From Prorocentrum cordatum (lineage: Eukaryota; Sar; Dinophyceae; Prorocentrales; Prorocentraceae): 56,586 bases of DNA. This document shows, piece by piece, positions 43,401-54,355 of the stretch. The stretch lies in NCBI GenBank assembly GCA_963575745.1, contig CAUYUJ010006335.1:242501-299086 (forward strand), given 5' to 3'. How positions within the stretch are numbered: the first letter of the stretch is position 1; each line of letters starts with the position of its first letter. The position numbers and the translations under genes are program-made. The notes beneath the pieces are model-generated. The model ran no database searches, was not told the DNA's origin, and was given only the letters and a program-made list of their open reading frames with translations.

Positions 43401-44620
43401 ATGCCGTGAACGACGCTGCGCTGCTGGCGGCGGCTGGGGGTTGGCTCTACACGCGGACCCTCCACCCCAGAACGTCCTTGCCCGCCTTGCTCGCCCGCGA
43501 CGACTCGGGCGTTTGGCGCCTTCATCGTGGAGCTCGCGTCCAACGGCTGTTGGTCGCTGGGCGCCCGCTCGCGGGCGGGTCGCGCCGCGAGCTCCTTTGT
43601 TGCGTGGAGAGCGGGCAGGGGTTTTGTGATGGTCGGCGACAGCAGCTACCGCGGTGCAGCGTTCGGCCTTCTGCCAGGGCCGAGGCGCACGTCTGCCTGG
43701 GCTGAGCTGTGCGCCATCGAGGCAAATGTTCGGCTGCTGCGCGGAACAACGTGGACGTGTGGAAGCGGCTATGGCGCTGCGTTGAGTAGCACGGCGGCAT
43801 GGATGCCGCTGCGAATGCAGCGCTCGCCCCTCTCGCCTGCAATCGCGTGCGTGGCCGTCGGGCGGGCGGCGCGTGGGGGCGGGCCAGGCGGCGAAACGTG
43901 GGCGCAGGTTCTACGGCTTGCCCGACCGCGTCGTGTAGCGCCGCGCGCGCGCCCTGGACCGCCCGCGGCCGACGGCCTCATGGGTCGCCGCCGATTTCGA
44001 GCTCCTGTGGGCTGGTGCTGCGGCAGCCGACAGGGTGGAGGTGGCGAGGCGCCGCCCTGCTGACCTCGGATGCCGCTGGCGAGAGCAGGGAGGTCGCCCC
44101 GCAGCGGAGGCGCGGCCCCGCGCGGCTGCCGCCGCCGAGGCAAGAGGTGGTTGTGCGAACGCTGCCCCGTTTTTGCAGGCGCGGGGCTCCGCGCGTTCAG
44201 AGTGGCCGAGGCGGCAATCCTGTGGGGCCCTGGTTCTTCGCCGAGGGTCGTGGCCGTTGCGCTGCCCGTTGGGGTGACCCTGGCGCTTGCTGGAGCCTCG
44301 ACCCCCTCCCCGCCCGCTTGTGATGGTCCTTTTGTGGCCGAGGTGGGGGGTCCCAGGGGCCCGAGCCTGACGCAGAGCCGCATTTTTTCGGTCTCCGTGG
44401 CCCCCGAACGGCTCCCGGCGTTTCAACGGGTGAGGTTTTGCAGCGAGGCCGAGCAGCGATATCGGGGCCTCAAGGACGCGTGCACGCCCATAGCGAAGGC
44501 CGCGCGTGTGCAAGGCTCTATGGAGCCTCCGCGCCCCCCCTCTCCTCCGAACAGGACTCGGGCCAGGAATGAGAGGGAGTGTGCGGGTGGCGGGAGGAGG
44601 CCTCGGGGGTCCCGCCCTTA
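40500..44620 (+). pseudogene. LINE3 ORF2 remnant: EEP, RT, RNase H
   Basis: Motifs in order across several frames. Endonuclease: VAAQELRIDEDEV (catalytic Glu), MAADWNCDP, NYSNVDYWLAC. RT: VALLAKPTGGWRQIAPLQ, VVDIEKCFDRVYWRRL, and DIFAGDLALQV at 42293-42325, where Y-A-D-D is expected but F-A-G-D is present (42299-42310). Then LGLEVSTGKPI and a Cys-rich stretch near 43290-43390. RNase H-like: GFVMVGDSSYRGAAFGLLPG and RTSAWAELCAIEANV, the first motif also altered. At least six frame changes. A stop at 42718 ends the RT-connection frame. The protein cannot be made from this copy. Confidence 0.78.
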
Positions 44621-45429
44621 AAGGCGCCGCGGGTTGTTGCCCGTGCCGCCCCGCCCAGGCTTGCCTCAGGTCTGGGAGTCACAAGGGGGCAGCCGGCTCC
44701 CAAGAGGGACAGTGCCCCTGGGGACCAGCGGCATGGGGGGTCCTGGGTCGTTCGAGATGCCGTTCCTCCCGACCTCCCCCTCCCCGGTCAGGGCCCTGTT
44801 GGGCCTGGTCGTGCCAGAGGTCACGTCACGTCATCGTCATTGCTGGGCCCACCCTTGCATTCTGCCTTCGTTGTGGGGCCAGGCCCGAGCCGTCGGCCCC
44901 GCGGTCTCGGCTCTGGGGTGAGTGTTCGCTTGCAACCAGCTAGGATGCTAAGTGCGTATATTCGAGCCCTCGAGCTGGGCAAAGACCCATTCCCGGGGGA
45001 GTGAGGGGGCGATCCCCGCCGTCTCCTGTGTTTTGATGGCACTTGTTTTTGGCTTCGCCCTCGGTAGTTCGCGTGGCTTTTGCTTCGTGTCTTACCTTTC
45101 TCTCTTCTCGGCTTCGTGCTGCACTCGCTCGTCTCGCCCCAGGTGTCTTGCCTGTCCTTGTCCCGCTCTCGGCGCACCTGACTGCCATGGTAGTGCCTCC
45201 TCTTTCCCTGCCTCCCTCCTCTCCCCCTCCCCCGCCCCCTCTCCGCCTGCGCCGCCCTCCAGGTTCGCCGACCTCTGGGACGTGTGCTGCGGCGCCCGCC
45301 GCCCCGACTCGCTCGACAGCTGGAGGGGCTCGTGGGGCGTGCTCGGAGTTCAAGTGGGGGCGCAGATGTGGGCGGAGGGAGGACACCGATTCGGCGGAGG
45401 AGGTGGCGCTTGTGGCGGAGGAAGGGTTG
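44621..45429. other. Unassigned unique DNA after LINE3
   Basis: GC- and CT-rich with several overlapping short frames, none convincing. It grades into GGAGG and then GAT repeats from about 45395. Confidence 0.4.
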
Positions 45430-45644
45430 GGGGAAGACCCGTGATGAGGATGCTAATAGTGATGATAATCTTACTACGAAGGAAGAGGAGACGAATACGA
45501 ATCCGAGTCACAATCTGAAAAAAATACGATCATGGTGATGCTGACGATGCTGATGACGCTGTGGCGATGATGGTGCTGACGACGCTGATGAGAATTCTGA
45601 TGGTTATGGTGGTGGTGGTGGTCGTGATGGTGATGATGGTGGTG

Positions 45645-45683
<39 letters not shown>

Positions 45684-46446
45684 CTTATGATGCTGCTGCG
45701 GATTATGATGATGCTGATGATGATGGTGATGATGTTGCTGATGATGATGCTGATGTGGATGAGCATGAGTATGACGACGATGATGGTCATGCTGCTGCTG
45801 CTGATTATGATCATGATGCAGATGTTGATGATGCTGATGATGCTGATGATGTTGTTGATGAGGACCAGCGGTCAGCGCTGTTGGGAAGTGGGGAAGGGGT
45901 GGGCCTTCTCAGAAGGCTCGGAAGCCCCCTGGCCTTCTGAGACAGGTTCTAAACCTTTCCCGAAGACGCAGACATATTCTCAGAAAGCGCGAGGGCTTCT
46001 GAGAAGCCCGTCGCCTTCTGAGAAGGGCTTCTCATTCTCGCTTCCCCCCTTCGCTCGCCGCCGATAAGATGATGATGGAGATGATGCTGCTGCTGCTGAT
46101 AATTATGCTGATGATGCTGATACGGATGCTGATGCTGATGCTGACGACGAAGACGACGATGCTCATGACGATGATATTGATGATGCTGATGCTGATGATG
46201 CAAACGATGATGATGCCAATGCTGGTAATGATGATGCTGGTGATGACGATGACGATGACGATGATGGTGCTGATGATGCTGATGATGAGGGTGATGGTGA
46301 TACTGGTAATGGTGATGATGACGATGATGCTGATGGCGACGATGGTGATGATGATGTTGATGAGAATGATGCTGAGGATGGTGATGAGGCTGGTGATGGT
46401 GATGGCGATGATGACGATGGTGCGGTGATAGTGATGATGCTGATTC

Positions 46447-46484
<38 letters not shown>

Positions 46485-46640
46485 GTAGTGATGATGATGC
46501 TGCTGCTGCTGATGATGATGATGATGCTGGTACTAGTTTTAGTTGTAGTGTCACTGAGCACAGTAGCCATACCAATATTAATACTCATAGTAATCGTAAT
46601 TACTTCCATAATCACCAACGTCACGCTGTACTAGTATTTA
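45430..46640 (+). repeat. Degenerate (GAT)n / (GCT)n tract
   Basis: GAT and GCT triplets with GGT and GAC variants, over 1 kb, interrupted by R1 copy 2 at 45881-46006. Long Asp/Met/His frames in it are spurious. Confidence 0.93.
45881..46006 (+). repeat. Dispersed repeat R1, copy 2
   Basis: Same-strand counterpart of 10332-10456, embedded in the GAT tract. It is followed by more CTTCTGAGAAGG hairpin motifs to about 46035. Confidence 0.85.
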
Positions 46641-47206
<566 letters not shown>

Positions 47207-47345
47207 GGGAACGCCGTGCCCGTCCGGGCCCCACGCCGTGCCCGTCCGGGTACCACGCCGTACGCCGTGCCCGTCCGGGTCCCACGCCCCACGCCGTGCC
47301 CGTCCGGGCCCCACGCCCCACGCCGTGCCCGTCCGGGTCCCGCGC
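47207..47345 (+). repeat. Head-motif iteration next to satellite 2
   Basis: GCCGTGCCCGTCCGGG occurs six times with 19-30 bp spacing. It corresponds to the first 16 bp of the following satellite unit, iterated alone. Confidence 0.9.
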
Positions 47346-50300
47346 CCCACGCCGTGCCCGTCCGGGTTCGCGCTTGCGCGCCTCAGGAATCCCTGAAGTG
47401 TATGAGCGCCTAGGAATCCCGAGGGAATCCTAAGGGAATCCTGAAGGAATGCTAGCGAATCCGAAGGGGATCCTAAGGAAGCCTAGCGAATCCGAAGGAA
47501 CCCTAAGGAATCCTAAGGAATCCGACCGAATCCTCAGCGAATCCGAATGGAATCTTCAGGAATCCTTGCGCAGACCGCGTGCCGTTCCCGTCCGGGTTCG
47601 CGCTTGCGCGCTCCAGGAATCCCTGAAGTGTATAAGCGCCTAAGAATCCTGAGGGAATCCTAAGGAAATCCTGTAGGAATGCCAGCGTCTCCTAATGAAA
47701 TGCTAAGGAATGCTAGCGAATCCGAAGGAACCCTAAGTACTCCTAAGGAATCCCAAGGAATCCTACCGAATCCCCAGCGACTCCGAATGGAATCCTAAGG
47801 AATCCTTGCGCAGACCGCACGCCGTTCCCGTCCGGGTTCGCGCTTGCGCGCCTCAGGAATTCCTGAAGTGTATAAGCGCCTAGGAATCCTGAGGGAATCC
47901 TAAGGGAATCTTGAAGGAATGCTAGCGAATCCGAAGGGAATGCTAAGGAATGCTAGCGAATCCGAAGGAATCCCACCGAAGCCTCAGCGAATCCTAATGG
48001 AATCCTGAGGAATCCTCGCGCAGACCGCACGCCGTTCCCGTCCGGGTTCGCGCTTGCGCGCCTCAGGAATCACTGAAGTGTATGAGCGCTTAGAAATCCA
48101 GAGGGAATCCTAAGGGAATCCTGAAGGAATGCTCGCGAATCCGAAGGGAATCCTAAGGAATGCTAGCGAATCCGCAAGAATCCTAAGCACTCCTAAGGAA
48201 TCCCACCGAATCCTCAGCGAATCCTAATGGAATCCTAAGGAATCCTTGCGCGGACCGCACGCCGTTCCCGTCCGGGTTCGCGCATGTGCGCCTCAGGAAT
48301 CACTGACGTGCATGAGCGCCTAGGAATCCTGAGGGAATCCTAACGGAATCCTGAAGGAATCCTAGCGAATCCTAAGGGGATGCTCAGGAAACCTAGCGAA
48401 TCCGAAGTAATCCTAGATAATCCTAAGGAGTCCTACCGAATCCTCAGCGAATCCTAATGGAATCCTAAGGAAACCTCGCGCAGACCGCACGCCGTTCCCG
48501 TCCGGGTTCGCGCTTGCGCGACTCAGGAATCCCTGAAACGTATAACCGCCTAGGAATCCTGAGGGAATCCTAAGGGAATCCGTAAGGAATGCTAGCGAAT
48601 CCGAAGGGAATCCTGAGGAATGCTAGCGAATCCGAAGGAGGCCTAAGGAATCCGAAGGAATCCCACCGAATCCTCAACGAATCCTAGTGGAATGCTAAGG
48701 AATCCTTGCGCAGACCGCGCGCCGTTCCCGTCCGGGTTCGCGCGTGCGCGCCTCAGGAATCCCTCAAGTGTATAAGCGCCTAGGAATCCTGAGGGAATCC
48801 TAAGGGAATCCTGAAATGCTAGCGAATCCGAAGGGAATGCCAAGGAAGCCTAGCGAATCCGGAGGAACCCAAAGTACTCCTAAGGAATCCTACCGAATCC
48901 TCAGCGAATCCCAATGGAATCCCAAGGAATCCTCGCGCAGACCGCACGCCGTTCCCGTCCGGGTTCGCGCTTGCGCGCCTCAGGAATCCCTGAAGTGCAT
49001 GAGCGCGTAGGAATCCTGAGGGAATCCCGAGGGGATCCTGACGTGCTAGCGAATCCTCAGGGAATGCTAAGGAATGCTAGCGAATCCGAAGGAACCCTAA
49101 GTACTCCTAAGGAATCCTACCGTATCCCCAGCGAGTCCTAATGGAATCCTAAGGAATCCTCGCGCAGACCGCACGCCGTTCCCGTCCGGGTTCGCGCTTG
49201 CGCGCCTCAGGAATCCCTGAAGTGTATAAGCGCCTAGGAATCCTGAGGGAATCCTAAGGGAATCCTAAGGGAATCCCGAAGGAATGCTAGCGAATCCTAA
49301 TGGAATCCTAAGGGATGCTAGCGAATCCGAAGGAATCCGAAGGAATCCCAATGAATCCGACCGAATTCTCATCGAATCCTAATGGAATCCTAGGGAATCC
49401 TTGCGCAGACCGCACGCCGTTCCCGTCCAGGATCGCGCTTGCGCGCCTCAGGAATCCCTGAAGTGCATGAGCGCCTAGGAAGCCTGAGGGAATCCTAAGG
49501 GAATCCTGAAATGCCAGCGGATCCTAAGGGAATGCTAAGGAATGCTAGCGAATCCGAAGGAACCCTAGGGAATCCTGAGGAATCCTGCCGAATCCCCAGC
49601 GAATCCGAATGGAATCCTAAAGAATCCTTGCGCAGACCGCACGCCGTTCCCGTCCGGGGTCGCGCTTGCGCGCCTCAGGAACCCCTGAAATGTATGAGCG
49701 CCTAGGAATCCTGAGGGAATCCTAAGGGGATCCTCGAATTCTAGCGAATCCGGAGGGAATGCTAAGGAATGCTAGCGAATCCGACGGAAGCCGAAGGAAT
49801 CCTAAGGAATCCCACCGAATCCTCAGCGAATCCTAGTGGAATGCTAAGGAATCCTTGCGCAGACCGCACGCCGTTCCCGTCCGGGGTCGCGCTTGCGCGC
49901 CTCAGGAATCCCTGAAGTGTATGATCGCCTGGGAATCCTGAGGGAATCCTAAGGGAATCCTAAAGGGATGCTAGCGAATCCTCAGGGAATGCTAAGGAAA
50001 CCTAGCGAATCCGAAGGGGGCCTAAGGAATCCGAAGGAATCCTACCGAATCCTCAGCGAATCCTAGTGGAATGCTGAGGAATCCTTGCGCAGACCGCGCG
50101 CCGTTCCCGTCCGGGTTCGCGCTTGCGCGCCTCAGGAATCCCTGAAGTGTATAAGCGCCTAGGAATCCTGAGGGAATCCTAAGGGGATCTTGAAGAAGTG
50201 CTAGCGAATCCGAAGGGAATCCTGAGGAAACCGAGCGAACCCGGAGGAATCCTAAGGAATCCCACCGAAGCCTCAGCGAATCCTAATGGAATCCGATGGA

Positions 50301-51175
50301 CTCCTTGCGCAGACCGCACGCCGTTCCCGTCGGGGTTCGCGCTTGCGCGCCTCAGGAATCCCTGAAGTGTATTAGCGCCTAGGAATCCTGAGGGAATCCC
50401 AAGGGCATCCTGACATGCTAGCGAATCCTCAGGGAATGCTAAGGGATGCTAGCGAATCCGAAGGAACCGTAAGGAATCCGAAGGAATCCTACCGAATCCT
50501 CAACGAATCCTAATGGAATCCGAAGGAATCCTTGCGCAGACCGCACGCCGTTCCCGTCCGTGTTCGCGCTTGCGCGCTTCAGGAATCCCTGAAGTGTATG
50601 AGCGCGTAGGAATCCTGAGGGAACCCTACCGAATCCTCAACGAATCCTAATGGAATCCGAAGGAATCCTTGCGCAGACCGCACGCCGTTCCCGTCCGTGT
50701 TCGCGCTTGCGCGCTTCAGGAATCCCTGAAGTGTATGAGCGCCTAGGAATCCTGAGGGCATCCGAAGGGAATCTTGGGATGCTAGCGGATCCTAAGGGAA
50801 TGCTAGGGAATGCTAGCGAATCCGAAGGAATCCTAAGGAATCCTAAGGAATCCCACCGAATCCTCAGCGAATCCTAATAGAATCCTAAGGAATCCTTGCG
50901 CAGACCGCACGCCGTTCCCGTCCGGGTTCGCGCTTGCGCGCCTCAGGAATCCCTGAAGTGTATGAGCGCCTGGGAATCCTAAGGGATTCCTAAGGGAATC
51001 CTAAAGGAATGCTAGCGAATCCTCAGGGAATGCTAAGGAAACATAGCGAATCCGAAGGAATCCTAAATAATCCTAAGGAATCCGACCGAACCCTCAGCGA
51101 ATCCGAATGGAATCCTAAGGACTCCTTGCGCAGACCGCACGCCGTTCCCGTCCGGGCTCGCGCTTGCGCGCCTCA
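47346..51175 (+). repeat. Satellite 2, units of about 227-230 bp
   Basis: GCCGTTCCCGTCCGGG heads at 47581, 47821, 48031, 48261, 48491, 48721, 48948, 49175, 49416, 49643, 49870, 50100, 50320, 50547, 50684, 50911 and 51141 (some with one change). Spacing is mostly 227 or 230 bp, with one short unit of 137. Each unit has a GC-rich head (TTCGCGCTTGCGCGCCTCAG) and a body of 10-11-bp GGAATCCTAA subrepeats. Non-coding. Confidence 0.95.
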
Positions 51176-51570
51176 TAAACATCATCGTCTTCATCATCAT
51201 CCTCATAATCATCATCACCAAAATCATCTTCATCAGTGTCGTCATCATAATCACCACCATCTTCGTCATGGATCGTGATCATCACCAACATCATCACAAT
51301 CAACACCAGAATCATCATCACCATCATAATCATCATCATCGCCACCATCATCATCATCGTCATCATCGTCGTAATCAACATCATCATCGCCATACATCAG
51401 CATTATCATCGTCATCATCGTCATCATCATCATCATCATCCGCATCATCGTCATCATTCCAATCGTCACCATCACCACCATCATCATCGTCATCATCGTC
51501 ATCATCATCATCATCATTATCGTCACCTTCTTCAACATCATCATCATCATCATCATCATCATGATGATGT
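51176..51570 (+). repeat. Degenerate (CAT)n tract
   Basis: CAT/CAC/CGT triplets with indels, starting abruptly inside the last satellite 2 unit. Confidence 0.93.
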
Positions 51571-51918
51571 AAGCTCCCAATGCAACCGCAGCATACATCT
51601 ATTGAGCATCCCAAATGCAATCACTGCGAAATAACGCAAAGCAACCCAACGCAAAGCAATGCAATATCTTCGGAATCGAACACGGCGGGCCCGGACGGAG
51701 ACGGCGTTTGCTTCCATCGTGCTCGATTGTATGGACGGGGGGCAACGTAAAACCGAAAACCGAGTGTCAAACTCTTAAGGTAAATTTATGTTCTGTGATC
51801 CAACATCGGCCACATAAGCTTCTAAGACATATACTTCAGTGCCACAGAAAGAGAAAGACAGCGACACATCTTCAGAACAGCGGTTCACTACTAAACAGCC
51901 CGGACGGACACGGCGTTA
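51571..51918. other. Short unique region with inverted head motifs
   Basis: No gene. GGGCCCGGACGGAGACGGCG (51685-51704) and CCCGGACGGACACGGCGTTA (51899-51918) are reverse-orientation versions of the satellite 2 head. Confidence 0.6.
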
Positions 51919-53000
<1,082 letters not shown>

Positions 53001-53165
53001 ATTCTTACTGCTACCACTACTGATGCTGCTGCTACGAATACTACTACTCATAATGACAAGAGTACCCGTACTAATATTATTAATCCTAATAGCCGGACGC
53101 GTCATATTCATATCAAGAAAACGAAGAGGAGGAGGAGGAGGGGGAGGAGGAACGGCACGATGACA
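53001..53165. repeat. Degenerate triplet tract
   Basis: ACT/AAT-like degenerate triplets ending in a short GAGGAGG run (53126-53150). It resembles the 11-12 kb tracts. Confidence 0.75.
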
Positions 53166-54277
53166 TAATGGTGTCTGACGGATCAGACGGAGGTCGACTT
53201 GAAGCAGGATGACTGCTGACACTCCTGTTTTTTCCATCCTGTTGCTCTCCTTTCCCGTGCGGTGGGCGGCCCTTGTGGGGGGGTCAGGTCCCTTGGGAGG
53301 GCCTTCTGGGCCCCGCCCCCCCCGGTCAGAAAGAGAAGGAGAAGCGTTGAACAGACGAAGCGACGTCTGTTGGCCCTGAACCATACAGCACGCGTGCGAC
53401 TTGAAATGGATGTACGTGAGCGAGAAACTCTCGATCCGATCTTTTATTTTTGTTTTGACATTGTGAGTGCTGCCAGGAAGGATAGGTTCCAACGTGCGTC
53501 CCTCCCTTTGTCTCTTCGACAGGCAGCCCCTCTGCGGTGAACATTGTAGCTGGCGCTCGAGGTTGCAGTCAGGGTGAGGCTCTGGGTGTGCCACTCGCTG
53601 GCCATGCGTCTGGTGAGTTCCAGAGCCCCCTCTCGCAGCAGCGGTCTGGCACGGCCAGAGAGGCTGGTCGGGATGCGGTGACAGGATGCGTCAGCGGGTC
53701 GATCTTGTCAGTGGTCTCGACAAGGGCCACAAACAGATGACCCTTTTTTCACGGAGCATGCGCGACCGAAACAGCATGGGTGGGCGGACTAGCAGTGAGT
53801 GGGTAGATAGGGGTTGTGCTGGAGGACATCGTTTTTTTCTTACCCTTGTCACGCATTTGGTTGCTGCTTCTGTTCACGGCCGTTCGGCTGGCAAAAACGT
53901 TTGTGAGTGAAGCTATTTGTTTTTTTCATTGGCTCGATTGCGTTCGATTTCCAAACGAGAGGATCGGGAGTTCGTGGGACCAGGAGCCCTGTAGCAAACC
54001 ACGACACCGAGTCAGCGCATCATCATCGTGTATGGAGCCCCTCAGTACTGCGGACACCCAACCCGACAGCTAACACCCAATGTGTGTCGGCACGTTGGCC
54101 GACATCCGTAGGATTTGCAGTGCTCAGAAGGATAAATGTGCTGGACGCCATGTGGAAGGTAAGACCTAAAAGCATGTAATCACTCGCCGTTGGGATAACA
54201 TATTGTAGAGAGGGTGCGCCGCTGTCATGGTCTGAGGCAGAGGCTGGTAATCGACAACGGCACGCGCATGTGGGCAT
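53166..54277. other. Unique region upstream of the fusion gene
   Basis: No gene recognised. Several T runs (53742-53748, 53830-53836, 53919-53926) stand out. Dinoflagellate promoters have been proposed to use TTTT boxes, so this is the likely regulatory region if the next gene is expressed, but no element can be assigned. Confidence 0.4.
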
Positions 54278-54297
54278 ACCGTAGCCGCTGGCTCAAG
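54278..54297 (+). other. Spliced-leader relic upstream of the fusion gene
   Basis: ACCGTAGCC, then GC, then TGGCTCAAG. The outer 9 + 9 nt match DinoSL exactly; the central ATTT of the leader is replaced by GC. It lies 58 nt before the first in-frame ATG, on the same strand. Confidence 0.8.
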
Positions 54298-54355
54298 CAG
54301 CCTCCCGGCAGGAGCCATCCTCGCTTCGGCCGCGGCCAGTGGGCCACCGACGCCC

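Larger units (their letters stand above)
39117..44620 (+). mobile_element. LINE retrotransposon 3, heavily decayed
   Basis: Plus strand: leader, ORF1 with zinc finger and coiled coil (about 39360-40412), ORF2 with endonuclease, RT, a Cys-rich segment and RNase H (about 40500-44620). Sequence and GC content differ clearly from LINE1 and LINE2, so it is a third lineage. At least six frame changes and substituted catalytic residues show it is an old, dead copy. No poly(A) tail or target-site duplication was found; the right end is set where protein similarity fades. Confidence 0.82.
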
